Notes: generated from the sequence alone by a model not told the origin. A DNA stretch of 64,000 bases from Hyperoodon ampullatus (GCA_949752795.1 OX457060.1:1840501-1904500); one strand, 5' to 3'. Positions 43,884-56,114 are shown, numbered from the stretch's first letter. Translations and numbers: made by a program.

Positions 43884-44545
43884 ATCACGCCACCCCCCTC
43901 CTCTGCAGAGCTCCCACTTCATTCTCACAAAAGCCAAAGTCCTCACCGGGCCCCATGCGGTCTCTTCCCTGGTACCTCTCCCACCGCCATAGCCCCTGCT
44001 CAGGCCTTTGCTCTAGCTGCCCCTTCCATTGCCAAGCTCCTCCGTGGGGTCCCCTCTGCTAACTCTCTCGAAGGCTACCACCTGCCCCCACCCTGAGCAT
44101 CACTTTCCCTGCTCTTCAGCTTCGGTTTTCCCTAGCTCGTATCACTTTCTAATGTTTTCTGTCATTTGCTTATTAATTATGAATACTGTCACTGTTGTCT
44201 GTCTCTCCCTCTCCTCCAATGGAATGTAAGCACCCAGAGGGCAACATCTTTGCTTTTTTTTTTTTTTTTTTTTTGCAGTATGTGGGCCTCTCACTGTTGT
44301 GGCCTCTCCCGTTGCGGAGCACAGGCTCCGGACGCGCAGGCTCAGCGGCCATGGCTCACGGGACCAGCCGCTCCGTGGCACGTGGGATCTTCCCGGACCG
44401 GGGCACGAACCCGTGTCCCCCGCATCAGCAGGCGGACTGCACCACCAGGGAAGCCCCCAACATCTTTGCTTTATCACAGATCAGGAATAGTCCCTGGCTT
44501 AGAGTGGGTGCTCAGTAAATATTTGTTGAATGAATTAAGCAAATA
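43884..44545 (+). mobile_element. L2 LINE 3' end, split by a CHR SINE
   Basis: The left part contains GTCCTCACCGGGCCCCATGCGGTCTCTTCCCTGG, CTGCTCAGGCCTTTGCTCTAGCTGCCCC, CTCTTCAGCTTC and TCCAATGGAATGTAAGCACCCAGAGGGC. After the SINE it ends TCCCTGGCTTAGAGTGGGTGCTCAGTAAATATTTGTTGAATGAATTAAG. This is the most complete sense L2 terminus in the window. Confidence 0.9.
44258..44457 (-). mobile_element. CHR SINE, young subtype, internal deletion, with target duplication
   Basis: Reverse-oriented. The 15-bp repeat CAACATCTTTGCTTT at 44242-44256 and 44458-44472 is the target duplication. Part of the tRNA-like head around the A-box is missing (CAGGCGGACTGCACCACCAGGG lacks about 13 bases seen in sibling copies). 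Confidence 0.97.
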
Positions 44546-46009
44546 ATAACACAGATAAATATAAAAATTACTAATATGGTAAGTGCTGGCTAGAAAGAAT
44601 GATCAAAATTCTCTCTGAGCTCCTCCTGGCTTGTCAACTGTATAATTTCACTTTTGTGTTTCTTAGAAACGTCGTTTGGTGTTTACAATTATCCCATGTG
44701 GTCAAGACCATTCCTTTCTATCTTTGTTTTCATTGTGTTCTTCCCATAATCCAGGCCTCAGGAGGGGAGAGTATGTTGAAGACCCAGAGGTCTCGGTCTC
44801 TCCGCTGCCCCAGGAGTGAGGGCAACAAGGGACCAGTTGGTAGCCGGTGGCCAGTCACGTATTCAGCCAGGACCAGACACAGAACCTGTTCAGAGGATGA
44901 GATAATGGGATTTTAGAACAATTGTAAAAATACCTTACATGCCAGCAGGGAATGGATCAGCGGGTTCAAGAGGTGCTAAGCCTTCTGACCTTCCATGGAA
45001 GCCAAGGGAGAGAGAATTCCAAGGAAAGTGCTCCAGGGTGTCAGTATTGCGTATGTTTGTTTTTGTGTATGTGTGCACGTATTTGTGTAAAAGGAGCTGA
45101 CGCCAGTGACCCCATTCCCAGAACCCCAGCAGAGATCAGAAAAGCCACTTCTGCAGGGCAGAAGGAGAACCACATCCAAGAACTAACCCATCCAAGAAGG
45201 GATGTGTCAGGCAGCACCCTGGCACAGAGGGCAGAGGGGACATCAGCCTTAGCCCAGCCACATGGACCCTTAACCATGCCAGGGATGGGCCGGGGGGCAG
45301 CGGGTCAGTGCAGTCTGAGACTCTCAGGACCCTTTCTTCTGTCTCCCCTCTCTCTCCCCAGGTGGCTTTTGGCATCTGCCTATTATGAGTGCCCGGCATT
45401 CTGGTCAGGGTGACCATGAGGGTTAGTCTTTGGCCTGGTTGATGTGCCCATTTCCCAGAGAGCCAGAGATGGGCTCCAGGAAACCTGGGATGAAGAGCAG
45501 GCTGGGCCAAGGAGAGAGTGCCCGCCTGTGTTCTCTGGAGCAGGGGGCCACCCGCCAGCATTTTCTCCATGCCCAGATATTTCTTGGTGCCCCAGAGACG
45601 TTACCCTTCTTTAAATGTGCTGAGGGCAGTGCCTGATGATGCAGGGGAGTGGCGGGTGAGGATGGCGCCGCTAAGGAGTGTGCAGTGAGGGCAGGAAGCT
45701 TGGGAAAGCCCGGCGCACGGTTTTCCACCAGGGCAACATGAGGCCATCTCTAGGCCAGAGGGGGCCTATGGAGATGGAGACACCAGGCCAAGGAGGCTGC
45801 AGGAGGGAGTCCAAGGTCAGAGGTGGCATGGCTGGGTCGGAGCTGGCACACTCCAGCAGGGGTGAGACTGGAGGTCACAGGCGGCGACTGAGGTCACGTG
45901 GTGGGGACGGGGTGGGGACAGGTCCTGGGAGCCCACGGGGAGGAAGGAAAGCATCCCTTCTGCTGGGTATGACTCCAGGCTGGAATTGTGTGTGGATTGA
46001 TCAAGTCAT
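44546..46009. other. Unassigned, mostly unique
   Basis: No supported gene. Frames at 44952-45413 and 45136-45570 have no recognised domain. Confidence 0.4.
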
Positions 46010-46250
46010 CCCTGTCTCAAGCACCTTCTGTGGTTCTGATACCCCCAGATCCAAGTCGAAATCCCTCATGGACAGCCTTCAAAGCCCCACCGCAGGTACC
46101 AGCTCCCTCTCCCAGCCTCTCCCAGCCTCAGCCCCACTTCTTCCCATAACCGCGGCTTCTTCCTTGGTGCTTTTGATCTTCTCATCCCTCACCACAAAGT
46201 GCCACCACTTCCCAGAAACCTTTGCCAAACATGCCTGTGCCCTTGGTGAC
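46010..46250 (+). mobile_element. L2 LINE fragment
   Basis: The text CAAGTCGAAATCCCTCATGGACAGCCTTCAAAGCCC and CCACCACTTCCCAGAAACCTTTGCC resembles sense L2. Confidence 0.45.
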
Positions 46251-47089
46251 CGGGAATGGCTCTTTTGTCTAGGGGTGTCCCTCCTTCAACCACAGACAGG
46301 CAACGGGCACAGAGTGGAGAGGGCTCTTGTGAAGGCTGGGCCCAGGGAGCCCAGCTGCCCCATTCTCCTCTGCCCAAGCTCGTGCACCCGCAACGAACCA
46401 AGCCTCTCAAACACAAGGACAGCACCAACGTGAGCACACACAGAGCTTAAGGCAGGCAGGCTTCCAGAGCCCAGTCCCTGACACTACCATCCAGACCAGC
46501 AGGCCCCAGCGTGGTTCCTTGGAGACAGCAGCTCTGTCGGGGATGAAGGGATTCCATGCCAAATGCATTCAGAAATCTCTCTGGTGATTCGGGAATCACC
46601 CATTAGCACGTTAAAGGCTCTGAAAAGTCCTGCAGGAAAGGGCCTCTTTGAGTTATTTAAGCCAGCACCTCCCAAGTTTACATGACCAGGAGAGCTGTTG
46701 TGTGTGTGTGTGACACAAAGTATGACACCCATTAACATTGCCCAGAGCTCCTGCGTTGGGCAGGCTTGGACCTCCTCTGACGTGCCACCTGACTTCAGGC
46801 AGGTTCCCTGGATGTTCTGCACCTCAGATGCCTATTTGCAGAATAAGTTCCTCGTGTGGTCAACGAGAGTGAGTACGTGTTTGGCTGGCGCTCCCAGGAC
46901 AGACGGTGGGCTCCTGCGGGTCCAGCCTTGTAGTTATGGTCCAGGGCTCACGGGGCAGAAGCAGGAGTGAGTGCTCTGGAGGACATGGTCCTCGGGGTCA
47001 CGCCCAGGACACCCCTTCCGACCCACCCTGTGGCCATCCGACGAAAGAGGCCCCTTCCGGGCAGCAGGCATTTCCTGGGGTCCGTGCTG
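46251..47089. other. Unassigned; short (TG)n at about 46698-46712
   Basis: No supported gene. Confidence 0.4.
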
Positions 47090-47450
47090 TCCTGGTCACC
47101 CTCTCTCCAGGCCATCTCGTACCCCTTGGCCCTCCACTCTCTAGCCGTATAGAATGGCTGCCGGTCCCCCCTGCGCGCTGATCTCCCTGCCCTCACCCCG
47201 GCCACCGCCTTCCGTCCTCAAGCACCTTCCTTGTCTGGCAGGTCCACCTACAGGCCTCAGGTGAGATGCTCTTCCTCTCTGGGATTTCCTGGCTTCCCTC
47301 AGGTCTCTGCCCTGGGCTCCTGTAGAATCTCTGCTCCCACTTCACGAACTTCACGAACGCTTGCTGCACGCACTGTGAGTTTCTCTTATCAGCTGCCTCC
47401 AGCCGGCTTGAGCTCCCCCGAGGCAGGGCTGCTGCACCGTGCGTGACCAG
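47090..47450 (+). mobile_element. L2-like fragment, diverged
   Basis: The order TCTCTCCAGGCCATCTCG, CTGATCTCCCTGCCCTCACCCC, TCCTGTAGAATCTCTGCTCCC and CACGCACTGTGAGTTTCTC...GAGCTCCCCCGAGGCAGGGC approximates sense L2. Confidence 0.45.
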
Positions 47451-49399
47451 CCTGACGGCAGAGGAGGGGTCGAACGCGATGTGGTTCCCTCTCACCCGCT
47501 CTGGGCCTGTCCTGGCCTCCTCCCCCCTCCTCCCGTGCGAGCCGGAGACCGTGTCAGCCTTCTGCTGCTGAAACGGATGACCCACCTGTCCCCGCATCAG
47601 CCCCACACGGCGAAAACCCCCTCCCAGGAGCATGGAGGAAGTGCCGCAGACTGTGGCTGGGCCCTGGCATTGGGAGCAAGTGAGTGCTGGGTGGGAGGTG
47701 CCTGTGCGAGGCGTGGGGAGCTGGTGGGGGGTGGGGGGGTTTGGGAAGCTCCCACCCTCGCCCTGAGCACCTTGGTCTCTGCCAGCTGGGGCTGTGCAAA
47801 GGGGCGGTTGTGTGGCCCTCAGCAGAGGTGGGTCTTAGGGACCTGGGCATCCCGGGCAGAGGATGGGGGAGGATGGCGCTCAGAAGCCCAGCCCAGCCCA
47901 GGCTGCCTGACGTGCCGTGGGATCCACGAGCCCCCGGGGTAGCTGGTGAGGAGCCAAGGCCCAGGTCATCCCCTCTTTAAGCCTGAGGCGGGAGGCGGAC
48001 AGCAACCCCGACGCGGGACAGGTGAGTGAGGGACCTGAGACGGGGCCCTGGGACCTTCTAGCTTGGCCAGAGCAGCCCAACGGGCCACCAGCGCAGGGAG
48101 GGCCAGGCGGGATGGGAGGCGTGCAGGCTGGGCCCAGTGCCTTGGGGAGCCAGTGAGCTGCTCAGGGGCTCCGTTTTGGGTGAGGCCCAAGGCCCAAGGG
48201 CCACGCTTCCTCCCATTCCCCGGGGAGGCTGGGCCTGAGGGTTCCCATGGTCACTGCCCAGCAGGGAATCTCCCATGGGCAACTAGCCTGCCGGGGCCCC
48301 TGGCTGCCTCCCCCAGCCCTCCTGTACGTCACTATTTTGAACTTAAGGCCAGAGCTGCCAAAGAAGTAGCAGGATGCATAGCACTGTGGGCCTTGGGATA
48401 GGGATGGCGGGGCCCACAGGGTGAGTCTCCATCTCCTGAAAAGCAAACTGACCTGGCCCCACTCCCTGCCTCCCATCCCTCCCTGTGACCTCCAGGTAAT
48501 CAGGGTAACATGCAACCCTTGCCTCCGGTGATGTGGTCTCGACCCCCTAGAACAGCCTCACCTCTCACTCTCCTCCCCTTGTGACTCATTTCTGTCTCCC
48601 CCGCCCTGAACGCTGGGTACCAGCACCCGCTCCGTCCCCTCCTCCTGTCTTTGCTGCTCCACCAGGGGTGACTCTGACCCCCAGCTGCTTCCTCTCTGCA
48701 GCCCCACAGCGCCCACCTCCCCTCCCGGCTGCCAGCTCTGTGCACTGCCAGGTGGGCCCAGATGTCACACGCTTGACCAAGATGCTGAGGATCCTCCGGG
48801 AGCCTCTCCCCAGCAGTCCCCTTCTCAGCCTGCGGATGCCTGCACCCAGTCACCTCCCTGAGTGCAGGGGCCACCTGGCTCTACCGGGAGTCTCCTACCC
48901 AACCTTCCGGGCCACTCCTGCTCCCGGGGGCTCCCTGAGCCTAGCTGTGGGGTCTTTGTTCATAATATCCCGGCAAGGTCTGACATCTTTCATGTTGTTC
49001 ACATTAGGGCTCCTCCATGGGGACCCAGGCCCCAGGGTCCCTGTTCTCTGCCCTGAGCCCCTCACCTGTAGATTCCCCCCGCAGCACCTTACTCTCCCCC
49101 ACCCCCCTCCCCCGCCATCACCTCCCTGCCTCTCTGTCTTCCCTGCTCCCAGCCTCCTCTGATAGGATGCTGCTGGTGGGGCAGCCTGAGTCCCCTTGTT
49201 CCTCTCCCTTTGCAGAGCTTGTCTTAGATCAAGTTCTGCTGGTCTCAGCTTGCTGCATGCCCTGCTGCTCTTGTCTGAGACCTGCCCTCCAGTCCCTGGG
49301 GCTGTCCTGGCCCTGACACCCACTGCTAGCCCTCCCTAAGGTCCTCATGGGAGCTGCTCAAGAGGTCGCTTATCCACTGACGGCTCCCACTGCCAGCCT
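47451..49399. other. GC-rich unassigned stretch
   Basis: Longest GC-rich interval of the window. Overlapping frames on both strands (for example 48581-49162, 193 codons, proline-rich) show no domain. L2-like traces exist at about 48520-49300. No confident exon. Confidence 0.4.
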
Positions 49400-49620
49400 C
49401 CACCCCACGCCGGGCCTAGGCTGGAGCCGGGTCCGCAGTGTGGACAACAGGCCCTGTCCTCAGGGCTCTCACAGCCTGCTGGGCAAACAGTTTACAGAAT
49501 CAGATAGAGCCATTACTGCAGGAGCCGACCAAGGTGCTCGGGAGCTTGGTGGGCAAAGTGGGTTATGACCAGGAGAGAGTCCAGGAAGATGCATTTGAGC
49601 TTCTCCAGGCTCTGGCCGTG
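49400..49620 (-). mobile_element. L2-like fragment (antisense)
   Basis: The text GACAACAGGCCCTGTCCTCAGGGCTCTCACAGCCTGCTGGGCAAACAG resembles antisense L2. Confidence 0.45.
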
Positions 49621-50991
49621 TGACCTCTGCCCCTCACCTGCTCAGACCATCTCCTCCCAGTGGCTTCTGTGATGCTCGCTGATCTCTGATCACAGCTTTG
49701 GGGGCACGTGTCCAGACAGTCCCATTGCCTTGAGCTCACCACCTGCTCTTGTGACCCCATCACGTGCTTCACATGGGCTGAGTTCTTGGCTGCCCCTGGA
49801 GTGAGGGCCCCTCTACTTGGTGTGCAGAATTGCACTTAGGGACTACTTGGGTAAGGAAAGGCTCTGATTCCTAGGAGGAAGCTACCCCTCTAGTCCTATC
49901 CAGCTGAGGGGCCTCCATAAAGGTCTCTCTGCCTCCTTCCCATATGAACCAAAAGCCTCACTTGTCATTTTTGTTGAGGTTGTGAGCAGATGTGTTTGCT
50001 GTCAGGGCAACCTGCTCCAGGTTTTTGTGGGAACAGAGGGCATGGTACCTAGAGCAAAACCAGCCCACTATGATGGTCTGCTGGCCAGTGCCCGCTGCTG
50101 AGGGGGCAGCCAGGCTGTACAGAGGGGCTGGCTCTCATCGTCTTGGTAACAGGGCCCAGACATGAGAGCACTGGAGGAGGCTGAGCTCCATTCTCCCCTG
50201 ATGACCACCTCCAGGTGCGTGTCCCAAGGTTCAGGTTGAAGGCTGTAAGTGGAACACCATGTGAGTGGTCCTCCCAGCCCCTGGGCCTCACCTGGTGCAT
50301 CTAACACCAGCTAAGGATGACCCTGGGTGAAGATGGAAGTTCCCATTCGAAGCGCATGGTTGGAGAAGGGTGAATAGCAGATCCTAGGAGGAGGGTTCTC
50401 TTCTGGACAGACAAAACAAAGTTAAACATAGCATGAGAGAATGAATGAATAAATGAATGAACCAGGAGAAAAACACATCTTTACAGATGATGGTACAGTT
50501 TGCAAATCATTCTTGTTTGTTCTTACAAAAGGCCTGTGACCCCATATTTTACACAGTGAATAAATATGTCCACAATTCCACCCATTTCTGTACCAACTCC
50601 CTGGTTTGAGAATCTCTTGCCTCAGTCAGCATTGTGCATGAAGATATAGCTGCTTCTTTGGAGATCTGAGATCATGCCATCCTTGCTTTACGGTTAGACT
50701 ATGATTCCCAGCAATGATTATCTGAGTTTGTGACTAGAGCCATAAGGGCCCAAGACATGGGTCATTATCCAGAACCAAAGATGAGAGGGCCCTTCACCTG
50801 GGAATCAGAGAGCAAGCGGATTACTCAGTTTAAATCTCATACTATCTTCCCCTACATACACCAAAGAATGCACTGCTTTCTCTCATGCCTTTATCTAAAC
50901 GCATAGCTCATTCTCCCCTGCATCATGATCAGCTGCTGCACTTGCTTCTTACGGGCAAGACCTGCATCTGCTCATCTTATCCTCCCAGAAC
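49621..50991. other. Unassigned stretch
   Basis: A short (AATG)n run lies at about 50439-50461. No gene or other nameable repeat. Confidence 0.4.
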
Positions 50992-51572
50992 TTGGGACCT
51001 ATGGTAGATTGTTTGCAAAGATAGTTTCAACAACCCCTCTCATTCCTGTGTGTATGGCCCTTTGCAATGTGGCTCTGCTGCGTTTTCCATGAAGAGGTGG
51101 AGTCTGTCTCCCTACCCCTTGAATTTGGGTTTGCATGTGATTTGCTTTGACTACTATAATGCAGCAGCCTATTCCTCAAGAGGACTAGCTTTTGCTACTC
51201 CTAGTCCTCAGCTTTTGCTCTTGTACTCTTAGAATCTGCCAGTCTGTGTGTGAACACGCTTGGGCTAGCCTGCTGGAGCATGAGAGACACATGGAGAAGA
51301 ACAGTACCATCTCAGATGAGACTCACAAGACTGACTGCCACCAGCACCAAGAACTGGACATATTAATAAGGCCATCTTGGACCTTCCAGGCCCAGTAAAG
51401 CCACTAGAAGACTGTAGTCACACTAGTGATACAGGTGAGGCTAGCAGAAGAATCTCCCAGCTGAGCCCAGGCCAAATTGCTGACTCATAGAATTGTGAGC
51501 AAATAATATGGTGGTTGTTTTAAACAGCTAAATTTTGAAGTGGTGTGTTACACAGTAATAGGTAATGGGTAC
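50992..51572 (+). mobile_element. LTR fossil, MaLR/ERVL-like
   Basis: The text GGACCTATGGTAGATTGTTTGC, TAAGGCCATCTTGGACCTTCCAGGCCCAGTAAAGCC and the end GAATTGTGAGCAAATAATATGGTGGTTGTTTTAAACAGCTAAATTTTGAAGTGG...ACAGTAATAGGTAA resembles an old mammalian LTR with its polyadenylation region. Confidence 0.55.
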
Positions 51573-51592
51573 AGGGAAGTTTGTAGTTGTAG

Positions 51593-52062
51593 AGGGTTGA
51601 ACTGTGTGTCCCCCCAAAATGTGTTCAGGTCCTAACCCCCAGTACCTGTGTAATTTGGAAATAGGGTCTTTGCTGATGTAACCAAGTTAAGATGAGGTCA
51701 TACTGTATTAGAGTGGACCCTAAATCCAATGCTGTTGTCTTTATAAGGGAAAGGAGAGAGATATTTGCATATAGAGACACAGAGGGAACACAGGGAAGAA
51801 GGCCACGTGACTATGGAGGCAGAGATTGCGGGTGTGATGTGGCTATAAACCAAGGAATGCCAAGGATCGCTGGGAGCCACCAGAAGCCAGAAAGGGGCAA
51901 AAAAGAATTCTCTCCTAGTGCCTTTGGAGGGAGCATGGCCCTGCTGACACCTTGATTTCAGACTTTCAGCCTCCAGAACAGGGAAAGAATACATTTCTGT
52001 TGTTTTAAGCCACCCCAGTTTGTGGTAATTTGTTACGGCAGCCCTAGGAAATGAATGCACTA
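51593..52062 (+). mobile_element. LTR fossil, MaLR-like
   Basis: The text TGAACTGTGTGTCCCCCCAAAATGTGTTCAGGTCCTAACCCCCAGTACC at the left, CTGACACCTTGATTTCAGACTTTCAGCCTCCAGAAC in the middle, and AATACATTTCTGTTGTTTTAAGCCACCCCAGTTTGTGGTAATTTGTTACGGCAGCCC at the right is a full old LTR. No internal region is attached. Confidence 0.7.
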
Positions 52063-52705
52063 GTTCAACAGTTTTGCTCAGGGAGTGCTGGCTGGATGCA
52101 TGGAGAAACTGAGAAGCACAGAAGCCATCCTTATGGCATCTCTTCCCTGCACTGGCTGCAGTCACCATGTAGCTGGGTCACCACTGCCCATGCACACGCA
52201 TGTCCTGCTTAGCCCTTGAGGCCTGGCTCCGGGTCTGCCAGGCATGCTCACGGCTTTCTTTGAAATGAAGATGCAGGGTGTGTGTGTGTGCGTGTGCACA
52301 CTTTTTTCTGCACATAAAAGTAGTTTTGTGAGCCTTTAAATATGCTTAGAAAATATAACAAAGTAAAAAGAAGAAAAGAAAAATTACCCATAACTTTATC
52401 TTCTAGAGACAGCCACTGTCAACATCGGTTTGTAAATCCTTAGTCTCCTCGTTTATACAAGTATTAACATACTGTATGTGTTGTTTTGTGTCCTATGTTC
52501 TTCACTCAGTAATATGCCGTGGACTTTTTCTGTGTCAGTAACCGCGAGTCTGTTTACTCAGAACGTGTTTATTGAATACCCCTTGTGTGTCAGATGCATG
52601 AAACAGTGCAATGATGAAAATGACTGCATTCATAGTCCCTGTCCTCGTGAAGTTTATAGCCTAGCAGGGGACACAGCCATCAAGCAAATAATTACACAAA
52701 TACTT

Positions 52706-52887
52706 TTTTGATTTTCTATTTTGTGACCATTTTAGAATTACAGAAGACTTGCAAAAAATGGTGCAGATTTCTCATATACCCATCACTTAGCTCAGCTTCC
52801 TCTGATATTAACATCTCCCACAACTAATATTATAGTTCTGAAGACCAAGAAATTAACATCGTTGCAGTACTATCTAGTACAGATTTT

Positions 52888-52939
<52 letters not shown>

Positions 52940-53508
52940 CACATAAGAATGTTTTTTTCTGTTCTAGGATTTAAACCAGTGTCTCATGTTATGTTTAGTT
53001 GTTAGTTTTCCTAAATCGCCTCCAATCTGTGACAGTTCTTTAGTCCTTCATGACCTTGAGACTTAACAGTACTGGTCAATTACTTTTTAGAAGGCCCCTT
53101 AATTTGGGTTTGTCCAATGTTTTCTCATGATTAGATTGAGGTTATGTGATCAGAAAGGATGCCACAGGGGTGGTGTGCCCTTCTCAGCACATGGTATCAG
53201 GAGGTACATGATCACAATATGTCTTATTACTACTGATGTTAACCTCTTGGTCACTTAGTTAAGTTAAAATCTGCCAGGTTTCTACACTCCAGTGTTGCCA
53301 TTTTTCCTTCTGTCATTAATAAAAATTTCGTTTGGGGAGAGTATTTTGAAACTATGCAAATATCATTTTTCTTCTTTAATTTTTGCCACTAAGATTAACA
53401 TCCAGGGGTGGACCTTGCCTGCAGAGATCTGGAGTTCTAGTGGTAGTTTTGTATTTGCTCTTTCCTTCTATATTTAGTAAGTAGAATTCTTCTGTAAGGG
53501 AGAGTTGT
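52706..53508 (-). mobile_element. Old L1 3' UTR inserted in L2, with target duplication
   Basis: The T-rich left end is the tail complement. Antisense L1M text includes CTCATATACCCATCACTTAGCTCAGC, TCCAATCTGTGACAGTTC, TTAATTTGGGTTTGTCCAATGTTTTCTCATG and ATTCTTCTGTAAGGGAGAG. The 11-bp repeat CACAAATACTT at 52695-52705 and 53509-53519 is the target duplication. A (TA)n run at 52892-52932 lies inside. Confidence 0.8.
52892..52932. repeat. (TA)n microsatellite
   Basis: A pure run of about 20 TA units inside the L1 fragment. Confidence 0.97.
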
Positions 53509-54018
53509 CACAAATACTTCTTCTGTGACAGCAGTGAAGAGTTTTACAAGGATGCACTGAGAACAGAAAACAGAGTGACTTCACTCAGTCGGGGTAGTCA
53601 GGGAAGTCTTGACTGGGGAGGTGACATTTGAGAAATTCCTGCAGGATCAAAACAACTTAGAAGGGCAAAGGGTTGGGGGCACAGGGGAGAATGTTCCAGG
53701 CACAGGGGATAGCATGAACAAGAGATCTACACCTAAAGCCAATGGAGACTGCATGAAACTGCGTGATTGACTTTGGCCAGGTAGAAACCTTGGTCATCTG
53801 GAGGGGCTTCCCCAGTTGAGAGGCACAGCTGCTTCTTACTCCAGCCAAAGCCTTGCCAGGTGGAAATAAGGGCCTAGAATTGCTGGAATTTCTGGAGTTC
53901 AAGAGAAGATGGACATCTGGATTTTTTTTTCCATAAAAATTTTCAATCTTTTTAATTTCAGCAAATAATCCCATTCTCATTAAAAGCCAAATGAAACCTG
54001 CGAGCTGTCAGGGTCTTG

Positions 54019-54512
54019 GTTTTTTTTTTTTAAGACTTTATTATTTTAGAGCAATTTTTGGTTCACGGTAAGATTGAGGCAAAGGTACAGAGATGTCCCA
54101 TATGCCGCCTGCCCCCACCTCCCCACACAGCTTCCTCATTATCAACACCCCACCCCACAGTGGTACATTTGTTATAACTGATGAGCATACACTGACACAT
54201 CATAATCACCCTAAGTCCCAAGTTTACATTAGGGTTCGCTCTTGGTACTTACATTCTATGTGTTTTGACAAATGTGTGATGACCTGTATTTACCATAATA
54301 GCATCATACAGAGTGGTTCATTGCCCTAAAAATCCCGTGTTCCGCCTCTTCATCCCTTTCCTCTCCCTTCCCTCCCACCCCCAGCTGTCAGGTTTTACCT
54401 GTGCATGGCTGAATCATAATTTATTTATATCTCCTATGGCTGGACCTTGAACTTACTATCAGTTGTTCACTGTTGTAAACAACGCTGTGATGAACATCCT
54501 TGTACAGACAAC
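54019..54512 (-). mobile_element. L1 3' UTR fragment (antisense)
   Basis: After a poly-T, the text GCAATTTTTGGTTCACGG, AGAGATGTCCCATATGCC, GTTTTGACAAATGTGTGATGACCTGTATTTACC and GTTGTAAACAACGCTGTGATGAACATCC is antisense L1 3' UTR. Confidence 0.8.
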
Positions 54513-55479
54513 CTTGGCACCTTCTTCAGCTGTGAAGGTTTGCTCTGAATAATCACCTCTGGCCTCTCCATCACCAGACCCCGTGGCTTTTCCAGGCCTG
54601 CTCTCCTCCACCCCTCTGAGCCCGATGCCTCCATTCTCCCTCTACTTTCCTTCAAGCCAGAGTTGACTGAGACCACCCGGGAGTTCACACCTTAGTAGAG
54701 TGTGTGAGGTGATCTGGGATGTGGTCCCACTGAAGGTGCTCAGCTCTCACCTGGGCAGAGGGGCACTGCTGGTCCTGGTCTTAGGGGCATTTCAGGCCGG
54801 AGCTCTGGCCTGGCTCATTCTGCTGCTCTGCTTCCTGGAGGAGAAGGGCCCAAGGCCAGCTCTGCAAGAGCTCTGGTTGCTGAAAGGGCCGCAAATACAT
54901 TCTTGGTAGATTCACTGAATTGCTCTGATAAGGCTGGTATGGAGGAGATAAGGAGCTCAGGCCTGGTGCCAGAATCCAGAGAGGAATTCCCAGTACACGG
55001 GGAGGGAAGAACCTGGGGTCCATGCTTAGAGCTGGCAGGCAGGGCCCATCACCCCAACTCTCTGGCCACGATCAGGTTTCTTCCAGTTGTGCCCCCTTGT
55101 GCCTTGGCGTCGTGACTGGGCAGTTCTCACTGTGTGAGTCAAAAGCCAGGCTGACACATGGTGGAGGGGAGAGGCAAAAGGAAAGGCAGCTTTCCTTTCC
55201 CCTAAAGCTCCTACCTGGGGAGACAGGAGAAAACTCCCTTGCTGGCTTGTCCTAAAGAAGTCTTCATCTGTGTCCAGGTGAGAGGAGAGGGAGGAGCCCT
55301 GATGGCTGCTCCTGGGGGGTGAGGTGGGGGATACCTCATGTTCTCTGGGTCTTAGATTGGTCCAAGTGGCACCTACTGGGGGATTTTTAAAGTTATGAAT
55401 AGAATAAAGCTACAAGAGAGTCTGGCTGTCAGTGCACTTCCTTCCAGAATAATTTTAAAAGTTTAAAAAATGACCATAG
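54513..55479. other. Unassigned stretch
   Basis: No supported gene. A 69-codon leucine-rich frame at 54700-54909 resembles a membrane segment but has no further support. Confidence 0.4.
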
Positions 55480-55655
55480 AAATAATAATGTCCCCGTTTA
55501 CTGAACACCTAATCTATGCTGGACATCATGCTAAGGGCTCTTCATACATTTTCTCACTTAACCCTCATGCCAGCTTCCAGCGGTTCAGATTAACAGCCTT
55601 GTGTTCAGGATGAGATTAAAAACCTATTCAGAAGTTTTATTAAGGCCAGGCCTGT
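55480..55655 (-). repeat. MIR SINE
   Basis: The block CCCGTTTACTGAACACCTAATCTATGCTGGACATCATGCTAAGGGCTCTTCATACATTTTCTCACTTAACCC is antisense MIR. Confidence 0.75.
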
Positions 55656-56114
55656 GAGTGGTGACAGGCTTGGCGGCCACAGCATCCAGAAATCCCCACC
55701 CAGATCACAGTGGACAAGACCCCGCTGTCTGCTACACACCCACTCATCTGTCTTGTGTCTGCTTTTAGGGGCCCTAGAACATATGTCACCACCCTGGGGC
55801 TTTGTCATGTTTCCCCAGCTTGGGGGTGGGGGTGGGCTGCCTGTAGAGGGAGGGTTCCAAGTCTCCAGAAGCTTCTGCCTCCTGAGTCTGGGCTATCAGG
55901 TGAAATACCCTTGACTGGCGGAACAAGCTGCCCAGTGTCCCCTCCCCTGGGAAGGGCTTCATTCTAGTTCTGGATTTTTCATAGTCTCCCCTGCCTCTGT
56001 GCTTTACAAGGATCATGCATACTCAGACATTTGTGATAATGAAATAGACACTATTTCTAACATGGCCTCTTTGGAGGCTCTTGAGATCCTATGCTTTATA
56101 GATTCATTTTTTTC
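55656..56114. other. Unassigned stretch
   Basis: No supported gene. A G-rich triplet run, GGGGGTGGGGGTGGG, lies at 55822-55836. Confidence 0.4.

Larger units (their letters stand above)
52545..53720 (-). mobile_element. L2 LINE fragment, split by an old L1
   Basis: The left part reads GTGTTTATTGAATACCCCTTGTGTGTCAGATGC, CTGTCCTCGTGAAGTTTATAGCC, AAGCAAATAATTACACAAATAC. The right part resumes with GGTAGTCAGGGAAGTCTTGACTGGGGAGGTGACATTTGAG and GAATGTTCCAGGCACAGGGGATAGC. The L1 at 52706-53508 lies between. Confidence 0.8.

Noticed and set aside
54700..54909. Leucine-rich membrane-like small protein
   Set aside because: A single hydrophobic stretch in a 69-codon frame, without other support, is expected by chance.
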